This document shows positions 10,481-20,072 of a stretch of 64,000 nt of DNA, one piece after another. The notes below the pieces were generated by a model. It had not been told where the DNA came from and ran no database searches. It worked only from the letters and a program-made list of their open reading frames with translations. The DNA comes from Lolium rigidum. Taxonomy: Eukaryota; Streptophyta; Magnoliopsida; Poales; Poaceae. A program made the translations under genes and the position numbers. Every line of letters starts with the position of its first letter. Position 1 is the stretch's first letter. Where the stretch lies: the NCBI RefSeq assembly GCF_022539505.1, contig NC_061508.1, forward strand, positions 268,838,736-268,902,735. The letters run 5' to 3'.

Positions 10481-11408
10481 AACTTTTTATTCCTGCGGGA
10501 AAAACAATGCATCATTTTGGCCCCAAAGTGGGTTTGTAATAAGACTTTTAAATTCTTAAGTAGCTAGGAAACGAAACGACTATGCATGGGCGGAAACAAC
10601 TTATCCTGCTATCCCTTAATATTATTCTGCATGTTTCGTTTTATGTTGGAAAGCAAGTGCTGATTTTACTGTTTTCCGGCTTGCCCGCTTGACCTTCCGC
10701 GAGCCGGAAGACCTTAACCGGAAACGCTCGCCAGCGGCGACGAAGCCCAATGGCAATCCGTCCATAACCGCGGAAACAAGCCCCCAGGCATAGGTGCCGG
10801 AAATCGCTACTAGGAATCCACGAGTTCGCAACAGATAACAATTTAACCAGAAAACTTAAGCTTACGTCCTAAAGGACGATTTTGAAAATCTCAACTTTCA
10901 TACACGCCTAGGCGGAAACATCCAGCTCTGCGGTTTTAGTCGGAAAAACATACACGATCTAAAATGAACAAGTAAAGGAGGTAAAAGACTCAAAGAGTGA
11001 ACCATAAGCTTTATTTCATTGATCATGTATAACTATTACAGAGTTTGTAACTCGGAAGAAATATGCTAAGTGTAGAAAGGACGTAGCTGTGCGATATTCC
11101 AAGGGCGATCTGTTTCATCGTAGATGTCATCCGGATCCTCACGCTTGCGTTTCCGGCGCCGATTAGCAGTGTCTATCCCTCGGCTCGCGGAAATCAACAA
11201 GGTAGTACGACCCGTTATGAAGCACTTTGCTAACTACGAAGGGTCCTTCCCATGGAGATTGCAGCTTATGGTCTTTCACCTGTCGAAGGCGGAGGACCAG
11301 GTCTCCTGCCATGAAGGAGCGATTCCGGACTCGACGACTCGTGATAACGTCGGAGCCTGCGCCGGTAGATGGCGGAGCGCCGGTCGGCTAAATTCCGAGC
11401 TTCTTCGA
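10481..11408. other. Spacer between antisense gene and integrase in element B
   Basis: No domain recognised on either strand. The plus strand has A/T-rich sequence after the antisense gene, where its poly(A) sites should lie; the minus strand has the end of the integrase frame at 11409. The two genes converge here, so overlapping transcripts are possible. Confidence 0.5.
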
Positions 11409-12150
11409 TCAGGTCCACGAGATAGGCTGTCCGGCCTCGTCGGCTGTTTCTTCATTATAGGTGGAAACTCGCGGTGAATCGTGGATGATGTCGGAGGGAA
11501 TCACGGCTTCGGATCCGTATACCAGGAAGAATGGGGTAAACCCTGTTGACCTGTTAGGGGTAGTTCGCAAACTCCACAAGACAGCGTCTAGTTCTTCGGC
11601 CCAAGCTCCAGCTGCTCGTCGCAGCGGTTCTTCAAGGCGTGGCTTGATTCCTGATAATATTAGACCGTTAGCTCTTTCAACTTGACCATTGGATTGTGGG
11701 TGAGCCACAGATGCAAGGTCCAATCGAATCCCCATTGTCTCGCAATAATCCTTCAATTCTCCTTGAGCGAAGTTTGTGCCATTATCCGTGATTATCTTGT
11801 GTGGGATGCCGAATCTCATCACGAGGCTGCGGACAAATTTTAGTGCCGTAGCACCATCGGCTTTTCTCATCGGCTTTGCCTCGATCCACTTGCTGAACTT
11901 GTCAATAGCGACCAATAGGTATTCAAAACCGCCGGGAGATGATCTTTTTAACTTACCAACCATATCGAGCCCCCGGACCGCAAATGGCCGAGGTGATAGG
12001 TATGGTCTTCAGCTCTTGAGGCTGGAGCGTTAGGTTGAGTAGCGTAGTACGACAACCTCGGCAGGTCTTGACTATCTTGTCGGCATCTTCTTTAGGCTGT
12101 GAGCCAATAAAAGCCTAGCCGAAAAGCTTTTGCAACGAGTGACCTGGGAG
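11409..12150 (-). pseudogene. Element B integrase
   Basis: The main frame (11409-11963, 184 aa) carries the catalytic core: LLVAIDKFSKWIEAKP with the first Asp, TDNGTNF with the second Asp, and NGQVERANG with the Glu of the D,D-35-E triad. Then comes FFLVYGSEAVIPSDI, typical of gypsy integrases. The zinc-binding N-terminal part lies upstream at about 11964-12150 in other frames (TCRGC is readable near 12050), separated by single-base frameshifts. The protein would insert element cDNA into the genome. The catalytic residues are intact but no full-length protein is encoded. Confidence 0.88.
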
Positions 12151-12938
12151 CGGCATGGTGCCCGCAGGTCCCCTGCGTGGATCTCTCCGAGGATTTCAAT
12201 GCCATCTTGATTGGAGACGCATTTGAGAAACACCCCTGTTGCGCTTCGTTTGTAGAGCTGTCCATCAACAATTGTGTAGGATCGTGCTCGTCTGATGATC
12301 TGGCGCGCGAGAACCTCGTCCTCCGGCAACTTCTGATCGATGAGGTAGTCCAGGAAAGGCTGTGTCCAAGCCGGAATGGTAGCCAATACCTCTCTGGCCG
12401 GAGACACTGCCACCTCTGGGTTTTCCGGGTTAGCGCCCTTCACAGAGGGTATCCGGAGATGCTCCAGGAAGATTCCAGGCGGAATTGGCTTTCTGCCGGA
12501 TCCGAGCTTGGATAGCATGTCTGCCGCTGTGTTATCGTCTCTCCTGACGTACTTGACTTCGTATCCGAGGAAGCACTTGGCGATCTCATCAACTTCGTCT
12601 CTGTAGGCTGCCATGACGGAATTTACGGCGTTCCGGGTTCCGGCTACTTGTTGTGCCACCAAGTCGGAATCTCCACAGCATATGATGTGCTTGATCCCAA
12701 TTTCCTTAGCGATGCGCGGACCGTGTAGTAGAGCCTCATATTCCGCCATGTTATTTGTAGCTTCGAAGTGGATCGCGAGAACATACTGCGGTTCTTCTCC
12801 GGTAGGGGACTTCAGGGTGACTCCGGCTCCTGAGCCTTGATGCTGCTTGGATCCATCGAAGTGCATGACCCATGTTTCTGGTTCCGGCTCCAGACTTGCA
12901 TCCGGAGCTTCTGTCCAATCTGCAACGAAATCTGCCAA
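12072..12938 (-). CDS. Element B second RNase H (archaeal type) and linker to integrase
   Basis: A 288-aa minus-strand frame. MHFDGSKQHQGSGAGV carries the first Asp, NNMAEYEALLHG the Glu, CCGDSDLVAQQ the second Asp and RRDDNTAADMLSKLG the last Asp, so all four DEDD catalytic residues of an RNase H are visible. This extra domain downstream of the normal gypsy RNase H is characteristic of the Tat lineage. The C-terminal third (SYTIVDGQLYKRSATGV) is the linker leading to integrase. The last 40 residues are frameshifted relative to the family. Confidence 0.85.
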   Translation of the reverse strand: MADFVADWTEAPDASLEPEPETWVMHFDGSKQHQGSGAGVTLKSPTGEEPQYVLAIHFEATNNMAEYEALLHGPRIAKEIGIKHIICCGDSDLVAQQVAGTRNAVNSVMAAYRDEVDEIAKCFLGYEVKYVRRDDNTAADMLSKLGSGRKPIPPGIFLEHLRIPSVKGANPENPEVAVSPAREVLATIPAWTQPFLDYLIDQKLPEDEVLARQIIRRARSYTIVDGQLYKRSATGVFLKCVSNQDGIEILGEIHAGDLRAPCRSQVTRCKSFSARLLLAHSLKKMPTR

Positions 12939-12949
12939 TACTTGGGATT

Positions 12950-13603
12950 TTACCGCAGTTCTTGGCTTGTAAGCGATGTCGAAGGCGGATAATTCAATGC
13001 CCCATTTAGCCGTCCGTCCTGTTGCGTCGGCGTTGTTGAGAATTGTTGACAGCGGAGCCTTGCTCTAGCAACTGTTACTGGGTGCTCTTGGAAGTAGTGT
13101 CTCAGCTTCCGGCTGCCTAGGAAAACTCCATAAGCTAGCTTCTGAAAGTGAGGGTATCTTTGTTTTGACTCCGTCAGCACCTCGCTTATGTAGTACACAG
13201 GTCTCTGGACGTCATATTCATGACCTTCTTCCTTTCGCTCCACCACGATGACGAGGCTGATGACTTTGTTGGTAGCTGCCAGATAAAGGAGCATTGGCTC
13301 TGACTCTGCTGGGGCTGCCAAGATAGGTGGGGAGATAAGTATTTCCTTCAACCCTCGAAGAGCTGCGTCAGCCGCGTCGTCCCAGACAAATTTGTCTGTT
13401 TTCTTCAACAACTTGTACAGAGGTAGCGCCTTCTCGCCAAGACGGCTAACAAACCTACTGATTGTTGCGACACAACCAGTTAGTCGTTGCACATCTTTGA
13501 GACAAGTTGGCCGTTTGATACACGGGATTGCCTTGATCTTTTCCGGGTTAACCTCAATGCCTACGTGAGAGACTATGAAGCCAAGGAGTTTTCCGGCTGG
13601 CAC
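12950..13603 (-). CDS. Element B reverse transcriptase thumb/connection and first RNase H
   Basis: A 217-aa minus-strand frame continuing the reverse transcriptase from 13665-14249. KLLGFIVSHVGIEVNPEKI and RLTGCVATISRFVSRLGEKA are typical of the gypsy RT thumb, followed by a degenerate RNase H (PMLLYLAATNKVISLVIVVE, PVYYISEVLTESKQRYP). The first RNase H lacks clear catalytic residues, as in Tat elements, where the second domain does the work. Frameshifts separate it from the polymerase domain (about 13604-13664) and truncate its C-terminus. Confidence 0.85.
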   Translation of the reverse strand: MPAGKLLGFIVSHVGIEVNPEKIKAIPCIKRPTCLKDVQRLTGCVATISRFVSRLGEKALPLYKLLKKTDKFVWDDAADAALRGLKEILISPPILAAPAESEPMLLYLAATNKVISLVIVVERKEEGHEYDVQRPVYYISEVLTESKQRYPHFQKLAYGVFLGSRKLRHYFQEHPVTVARARLRCQQFSTTPTQQDGRLNGALNYPPSTSLTSQELR

Positions 13604-13664
13604 GCCAAAGAACGCACTTCGGCGGATTCAACATCATCTTGTACCGACGGAGATTCCCAAAGGT

Positions 13665-14249
13665 TTACGTGAGGTCGCTGATCAAGTCGGATCCTTTCCG
13701 GGTCATGACCGCGATGTCGTCGACGTAGGCGTGCACGTTCCGGCCAATTTGGTCCTTCGAGCACCGCTGCATCGTACGTTGGTAGGTGGCACCTGCGTTT
13801 TTCAAACCAAAAGGCATAGTAACATAGCAGTAAGTACCAAATGGGGTAATGAATGAAGTCGCCTTTTGGTCGGATTCCTTCATCCGGATCTGATGGTACC
13901 CGGAATACGCATCAAGAAAACACAGAAGTTCCACCCCCGCCGTCGAATCAATGACTTGGTCAATGCGCGGCAAGGGGAACGGATCCTTCGGGCAATGTTT
14001 GTTCAAGCCGGAGTAATCGATGCACATTCTTAGTATTTCAGTGTTCTTTTTGGGTACAAGGACGGGATTCGCGACCCAATCGGTGTGGATAACTTCTATT
14101 ACAAAACCTGCTTCTAGTAACTTTGCTAGTTCCATTCCTATGGCGCGGCGCTTCTTATCTCCAAAGCGTCGCATAGCTTGCTTCACCGGTTTAGCCCCCG
14201 GATTTATGTTGAGGTAGTGCTCGGCGAGTTCCCTAGGTACTCCGGACAT
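13665..14249 (-). CDS. Element B reverse transcriptase, polymerase domain
   Basis: A 194-aa minus-strand frame covering fingers and palm. Visible motifs in order: NPVLVPKKN, RMCIDYSGLNKHCPKDPFPL, CFLDAYSGYHQIRM, TPFGTYCYVTMPFGLKNAG and the active site HAYVDDIAVMT with the YVDD signature. This is a functional-looking palm region. The frame breaks just after the active site, before the thumb at 13603. Confidence 0.92.
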   Translation of the reverse strand: MSGVPRELAEHYLNINPGAKPVKQAMRRFGDKKRRAIGMELAKLLEAGFVIEVIHTDWVANPVLVPKKNTEILRMCIDYSGLNKHCPKDPFPLPRIDQVIDSTAGVELLCFLDAYSGYHQIRMKESDQKATSFITPFGTYCYVTMPFGLKNAGATYQRTMQRCSKDQIGRNVHAYVDDIAVMTRKGSDLISDLT

Positions 14250-14411
14250 GTCAGAAGGTTGCCATGCGAAGATATCTATGTTAGCGCGGAGGAACTCGAC
14301 GAGCGCGCTTTCCTATTTGGGGTCCATGTTGGCTCCGATTGAGACTTGCTTGCTAGGGTCGTCTTCCTTGAAGTTGACCTTCTTGGTCTCTATCGCGGCC
14401 CTGAAGGAGTT

Positions 14412-15170
14412 TTACGTTCGGAGATCTGCTTCTTGGTGGTTTGCATCTCGGTCGGATCCACCGCGGCCCTGTAGCCTTTCGGCTCTTCTCCGGATATGAC
14501 GGACTCGCGAAGGCGGCTTCGCCCAACTCGCACTCGTGAGCTTTTTGTAGTCTCCGGTTATGGTGATTATACCATTAGGACCCGGAATCTTGAGCTTGTT
14601 GTAGATATAGCACGCTCTTGCATGGAACTTGTGGTAGGTGGGCCTGCCGAAAATGACATGGTAGGAGCTCTTGAAGGGCACAACTTCGAACGTGATCTTC
14701 TCTTCGCGGAAATTGTGAACATCGCCGAAAGCCACGGGAAGTGTGATGCTGCCAAGGGAGTTCGCCTTCTTACCCGGAACCACGCCGTGAAACTCAGTGT
14801 TGCTATGTTTGAGCTGTTCCTTGGTGAGGTTCATCCTCTCCAGAGTCTCCCGAGTACATGATGTTCAAGCTGGCTCCGCCATCCATGAGGCACTTGGAGA
14901 AATCATACCCGTCTATGCGGGGACTTACAACCAAGGCGTAGTATTCTTTTGGCACAATGGCGGGATGATCCTCCCTGTCAAATGTGCACGGAACTTCCGA
15001 CCACCGACATACTTGCGGCACGGCCGGAGCCGTGGCGTTCGGGATCCGGGTAGCTGATTTTGTAGCGCGGGACTGTGGGGTTCCGAGGAAGGTGTGGTAA
15101 GCCCCCACGCTCTTTTTCTCGAAGGGGTTGGATTTACACTGCGGATCCGGCTTTGGGATCCGGCGAGTTA
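14412..15170 (-). pseudogene. Element B aspartic protease region
   Basis: Between gag and RT, two overlapping minus-strand frames (14803-15366 and 14412-14834) together contain the protease: YDFSKCLMDGGASLNIMYSG near 14900, where DGGAS replaces the usual D-T/S-G signature as in many Tat elements, and then FKSSYHVIFGRPTYHKFHA. The enzyme would cleave the Gag-Pol polyprotein. A one-base shift near 14820 separates the two parts. Confidence 0.75.
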
Positions 15171-18100
15171 TCATCCTCGTCCATCGCCTCGGAAGCTGTC
15201 CTCCTCCTTGTCCTTGTTCTTGCCCTTGCCTCCTTTGCCGCGTGGGCGGTGCTTCCGGGCTCGCTTGTATCCTGCCTCCGGGTCGTTCTTTAGGTCGTTG
15301 ACCCACTTGATGTTGCGGTTGGTGTGAGTGGACTTCCCTGTAGCCGGATCCAAGTGGGCCAGGCAAGGCATGTCTCTGTACTCCTCGTAGGTTTGCGGGG
15401 CGCGGGATCCGCCAGCGGTGACCTCAGTGCCATGCTGCTGACCCCTGCCGGCTCCGCCTCCGCGGCCGCGTCCTCTTCCGCCTCCTGAACCTCCGCGTTG
15501 GAACGCCATGGCGACCATGTCGGATCCGCCACTCTTCTGGTCATCAGGGTTTTTGCGTTTGTGGCCGCTGCTGTTACCGTTATCACGGTTCTTCTTTTGT
15601 TGGTGCGGGGGGATTGCTGTAGCTGCGATATCACCGCTGCGTCGTCATCGGCGGCGGTGTGATCACTCGGCAATGGAGATCATCTCGTCCAAAGTCGGTT
15701 TGTTGGCGTTAGCCAAACATGTAAGCTTATGCCTCAGCAATCCTCCTCTCGTAGTCCGCCAATGAAGGCGTACATGGCGGTGGTGTGGTCGACGTTTTCG
15801 CACTCGTTCCTGCATGCCAACCATCGTGTGAGGAAGTTTCTTGAGGATTCTCCCTTCTTCGGATACAAGCTTGTAAGTCGCTTGCCGTGGCAGGTCTTTT
15901 GTAGGTGCCTCCGAAGTGTTTCTCAAAGCGGTCTTCGGGTCGAACCAGCAAAAGATGGAGTTTTTCTCGAGGTCGCCGAGCCGGATCCGGGCTGGTCCTA
16001 CAAGGTACAAGCTGGAGCATGCGGCGGGCGATATTAGGGGTTCCTCCGGCAAAGGTTACTTGCATTATAGTAATCCTCAATCCAGGTATCCGGCCTCTCG
16101 GTGCCATCATAATGCTTCAGGTTTCCGGGTAGCTTGAGGGAGCTTCTTGGCTTTGGTTCCTCTCGAATCATCCTGCCAAAGCACTTCGGTCCGATGTAGT
16201 CGGTTCTGTATTCGTTGAGGCGTTCCCGTGCGTCGCGCGAACCGAGACGGGGGGACTTTGAGCGAGAGTGAGATCTCCGGCCACCGCCTCCGCCTCCACC
16301 TCCACCGCCACCGCTAGGTGGTGGTGAGGGAGACCTGCGAGGGGGCCGATCTGACCTCTTGCTTCCGCCTCCAGATTCTCCCCGGCCCTCCCGGTGCTGG
16401 CTCCGGCTCCTGTGGCTGCCTTCGTCGTGGCGCTGGCTGCCCTGGTCGTTCCGGCTCCGGCGGGGCTCCGGGTCGCGCTCCTCATTCCGACTTCTCCTAG
16501 GCTCGGGCTCACGATTGTTGTTCTGATTCCGGCGAGGTTCCGGCGTGCGCTCCCTGTTCCGGTTTCCGGAGGGCATCACGATGTCGCGGATAACAATTCC
16601 ACCATGCCCTTGAGGCCTGGTGTTTCCGGCTGGACTACGGCGACGAGGGGGACGCGGGTAACCATTAGGCGGAGGAGAAGCGTTGCGGTACTTGTCTCGT
16701 CTAGAGTACATTGCATCCTTTCCCTTTCTCGGATCTGACGGTGGCGTCTTTGATGGTACGGGGATCGGATTTGGGTGTTCCCGGCTTTCCTTCGCGTTCG
16801 AGGATCCGGTTCGCGACTCGTCATCTCGATGGCGATTGTTGTGGGCGTCCTTCACGCGGTGGAGACGCAATGCTCCGGGTTAGATTCCAACTTGCGCGAA
16901 GTGTACGCCTTGCTCTGATGTTTAACCGCTGAAGCGACGAGCGTGCGCAAGTAGTTGATGTCAATCTCCTCGTCACTTTTCTTCAGAATTTCTGCAGCTT
17001 TCGTCATATTGTCCTTTGGGGTGGCGAGCGGCTGCTGTTCGGCAGGGGTTGCGAAGTTGATCCTGCGGGGAGGGATTGCTTCTCTGACGATTCTATTAGC
17101 TTCCGCCTGTGCGTAGGTCATTTTCACCTCCCACTCCTTTCTCATACTCTTGACTTGCTCGAGCGTTGCGGTGATTTCGTGATCCTGTCTTTCAAAGCGA
17201 TCCATGGTCTGTGCAGCTTCTTCCCTCTCATCCAATATAGCGAGCTGCGGTGTTGGCAAACTTTTTGGGCTGTGGCCAGCATCTCCTTTCTAGTGGCCTC
17301 TAAAGCCTCCGGATCTGCGGCGTCGCCGGGGGTTATTGGCTTGTTGAGGACGTCGATTTTGCGACCAAATCCATGCGTGCTTGTGCAACTATCTCTTCGA
17401 GCGACGGGAGGCTCTCGAGGAAGAATCCCTACGGGGCCGCTCCCGTGACATCGGAGATCCGTGGTGGGATGGCTGGGGGTCGGATTGAGTGCTCGCCTCT
17501 TCGATCCGTTTTCTCCGAGCGCCGCTACGGTTGCAAGTACCTGTTTTGGCTAGGCGGAGTCAACTTCGGGCTGGCCGCCGTATCCATACTCCTTCACCTT
17601 GCGATCGAACTCTTCGGTGTCCATGGAGCTGGGTGTCTCCGGAGATTGGGCTTAGATTTCCCAAAATCGACTCTTCGGCCGGAGTTTCGCTTTCTCCGAC
17701 AGCCTCTTGCCGATCCGGAGCGGCGTTGTTTTCCGGGGCCTCGACACTGCTCGGGACCGGCTCCGGCTTCATGAGGGGCGGTTCCGGCGGTATGGGCCAA
17801 GAAGTGTACGAAGTGACACCTTTGCTTCTCTAACACACGGGAGACCCGGGCGGATGCACGTGGTCTTCCACCGTTACTTCCTGCTCGGGGGCGGATTGGG
17901 TGGGTTTTGATTTTTCGGATCTAAGGCGGAATCTTCGCTAGGAAGTTCTCGCGTCTCGAGATCGGATCTTCGCGGCTGCGTCCTGCTCGCGGCGGTCGCG
18001 TCGGCGCTACTTACCGGTGGGTTTCCGTCGGAATCGACGGTTTCCCCGATGAAGATGTGTATGCCGCCAAGCTGGGACGATGGAGAGCTTGACGGGGTCG

Positions 18101-18198
18101 GTTTTAGCCGGAATCCAACATTCATCCGGAGGGACGATCGGCAGATTTCCGGCGTAAAGGACACGCCCCACAGCGATGGTGTCGTCGTAGCTTCCCAT
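15171..18198 (-). pseudogene. Element B gag
   Basis: Gag starts at the Met MGSYDDTIAVGRVLYAGNLP (18198), about 40 bp after the primer site. It continues through IHIFIGETVDSDGNPP (18080), a coiled-coil segment (16852-17259), a very basic RS-rich and Gly-rich region (16200-16800, including a run of Gly codons), the capsid-like core (LKHYDGTERPDTWIEDYYN, then a frameshift into QVTFAGGTPNIARRM and LQACIRRRENPQ), and a Gly/Arg-rich C-terminus near 15430 that may replace a zinc knuckle. At least five frameshifts break it. The RS/Gly-rich part is unusual in composition and probably binds RNA. Confidence 0.75.
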
Positions 18199-18237
18199 GG
18201 CGGAACCCTCCCGGTTCCGGCCTCCGGACGCCGCGAG

Positions 18238-18255
18238 GCCCCACGGTGGGCGCCA
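18238..18255 (-). other. Primer-binding site of element B
   Basis: Two bases after the 5' LTR end (CGACA, 18258) the minus strand reads TGGCGCCCACCGTGGGGC, a well-formed primer site starting with TGG. I cannot assign the tRNA with certainty. Confidence 0.8.
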
Positions 18256-18257
18256 GC

Positions 18258-18893
18258 TGTCGTTGCCTAATCGACGGTACCTCGGAGGAGGGATCCTCAC
18301 GAGGGGAGAAGAAGTAGGGGCCATAGGGCGGAGTGCACACGGGACGGTGGTACGCGGTTTGCCCGGCTCGGAACACCGCACGATGACGGGGCCTACCTGC
18401 TGTTTGTCACGGAATGGGGCCATGGGCGGAGTGCACACGACGGTGTCGCGATTTACCCGGCTTGAACACGCACGATGACAGGCCTGCCTGTGGAATTATC
18501 GGCGCTTCCGTTGTTACAATGAGTTGTGGTTGTGCCTCTAGGGCTCCGGGATCCGGCTTATAAAGGCGCACGGATCTAGGGTTTACACGGAGTGTCCTAG
18601 CCGGAATACAAGTTGCCTAACTACGGTACAATGTCTTGCCGTGTACGTCAAGGATCCGCCTTCCTCCAGGTACTCGCTGGATCCAGATACCTCATGGGCT
18701 GTCACGGATCCGGCCTCCTTCGTAGGTCGGTTGAGATCCGGCTTCTAGTTCCTGGGCTGGACTTCATCCTTCAGGATCTACACGACAGCTGGGCCGCCCG
18801 ATGGGCCACATGCCTCACCACCATCTATGGGCCACCCGGGCTTGCCGGATCTAGGCCATGCCGTTGATATACCCATAAAGTATACCCACAACA
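18258..18893 (-). repeat. Element B 5' LTR (right), with internal duplication
   Basis: 636 bp against 561 bp on the left. The extra length is a tandem, imperfect duplication: a segment starting GGGGCCATAGGGCGGAGTGC (18317) recurs at about 18415, each copy ending in a CACGATGAC motif. The left LTR has a single copy (5671-5750). Bases 18518-18893 match the left LTR closely. Confidence 0.9.
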
Positions 18894-18898
18894 CCGGT
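18894..18898. repeat. Target-site duplication CCGGT, right copy
   Basis: Follows the right LTR terminus (..CCCACAACA) and is identical to 5606-5610. The transposase frame continues with TATTTCACCACC (YFTT). Confidence 0.93.
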
Positions 18899-19304
18899 AT
18901 TTCACCACCATGTTTCTACCCGAAGCCAACAAATTAAAGTCCACGAACACCACCGCGCAGAATGAGCCATGGGTACTGGCGGAACACGTGCACCAATGCT
19001 TCTTCATAACCGACCCATCCAGGCCTAGCCGTGTTATCGTCGGACCAGGAGAGGCAAGAGGACCATCGTCGGAATGGATGGAGTCGCCAACGAGGAAGAC
19101 TTCGAAGGACAAGTCGGAGACCCAATGATGGAAGAATCCGAGGACGAAGACACAACATACACCACAAGAAGAAGCAGGACCACGCTACCGAGGTTAGGTC
19201 GACCCTTCAAAAGAAGAAGTCACGACATGGGGCTAAATTATTCAACGACGAGCAAGAAAAGCAAGAAGAAAGTGAAACACTCTTCTCAATCGATGATGTA
19301 AAAC
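18899..19304 (+). pseudogene. CACTA TNP2-like transposase, C-terminal part
   Basis: Continues the DUF4216-like block interrupted at 5610: NEPWVLAEHVHQCFFITDPS is the characteristic end of that block. A frameshift near 19055 leads to MDGVANEEDFEGQVGDPM, an acidic tail, then YTTRRSRTTLP and a Lys-rich end (KKSKKKVKHSSQ) with stop at about 19302. The join across element B is in frame. The basic C-terminus is the usual end of this family. Confidence 0.85.
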
Positions 19305-19622
19305 TTTATTTGCAATCTATAACTCATATTTTGTGTAATTCATAATTACTCATATGGTCATGGCCAATATTTTATGTATGACTAATTAATATTGTGTTGG
19401 TCAATATTTGGTGCATGCATGTATATATAACTCATATTTTTTGTAATGCATGCATAACTCATATTGCTTGGTTATTATCTTGAAAAGAGAAGGAAATAAA
19501 GTAGTATAGGATTTGTGGGAAAAGAAAAGAAACATAAAAGAAAGTGAAAATAAATAAAGAAATGAAGAAAAAGAAAATAAAAACAAAAAAGCAAATAGCC
19601 AGCCAGGGGCTAGCTGGGGGAC
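19305..19622. other. 3' flank of the CACTA transposase, AT-rich
   Basis: No gene seen. It contains three to four imperfect repeats of ATAACTCATATTTTNTGTAAT (about 19320, 19427, 19454) and an A-rich tract at 19490-19605. It probably holds the transposase 3' UTR and terminator. Confidence 0.45.
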
Positions 19623-19756
19623 AAGTCCCAGGTATAGCCGGACTCACCTTATTGCCGGCGCACCACCTGTTTGGTTCGCCGGGGGTATAATTGTCCCCGG
19701 CGAACAAAGCAGGTGGTGCGCCGGCAATAAGGCGGGTCCGGCTATAGCTGGGACTT
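19623..19756 (+). repeat. 134-bp near-perfect hairpin inside the CACTA element
   Basis: Left arm 19623-19684 and right arm 19695-19756 are inverted copies, about 62 bases each with about 5 differences, around a roughly 10-base loop (TATAATTGT). The arm contains TTATTGCCGGCGCACC, the same motif as the element's subterminal repeat at 26720. It lies between the transposase 3' end and the GC-rich leader of the second element gene. RNA from it would fold into a long stem suited to Dicer processing. Confidence 0.85.
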
Positions 19757-20072
19757 AACCGCACCGTGCGACCCTCTTCTCCCTCCCCATTCCCAATCGA
19801 TCGAGACGAACCGTCGCCGCCACCGTCGATCTCGAGCGTCGCCGCCACCATCGATCTCGAGCGCCGCCGCGCGGAAGCCCTAGACCAAGATACCTCGCTG
19901 CACGCCGGAGCCGCCGTGCAAGGAGGAGCAGGGCGTGGCCGCAGAGAAGAGGGGGAGGGCGTCACGCGCCGGCCACCGTCGCCACCGTTGCCGAGAGGAG
20001 GAGGAGGAGGGCGTTACGGGCCGGCCACCGTCGCGGAGAGGAGCAGCAGGGTGTCGCCACCATCGCCGTTGG
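19757..20072 (+). promoter_or_regulatory. Probable 5' leader exon of second CACTA gene
   Basis: A GC- and CT-rich stretch (CCGTCGATCTCGAGC repeated at 19825 and 19848), typical of grass first exons. It ends in GCCGTTG|GTAAGAACCCC, a good splice donor. An ORF runs through it (19766-20164), but the composition and the later ATG at 21779 favour untranslated leader. A start within it cannot be excluded. Confidence 0.4.

Larger units (their letters stand above)
5611..18893 (-). mobile_element. LTR retrotransposon B (Ty3-gypsy, Tat/RIRE2-like) with antisense ORF
   Basis: A 13.3-kb element bounded by LTRs of 561 and 636 bp and a perfect 5-bp duplication. Minus-strand order is 5' LTR, primer site, gag, protease, reverse transcriptase with RNase H, a second RNase H, integrase, a spacer, and then a plus-strand (antisense) gene next to the 3' LTR. 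The dual RNase H and the extra ORF between integrase and the 3' LTR are features of the Tat lineage. All pol parts are broken by frameshifts, mostly of one base, while the LTRs remain highly similar. Confidence 0.92.

Noticed and set aside
16034..16738. Plus-strand ORFs across the gag region
   Set aside because: Shadows of the RS- and Gly-rich minus-strand gag; biased composition, no motifs.
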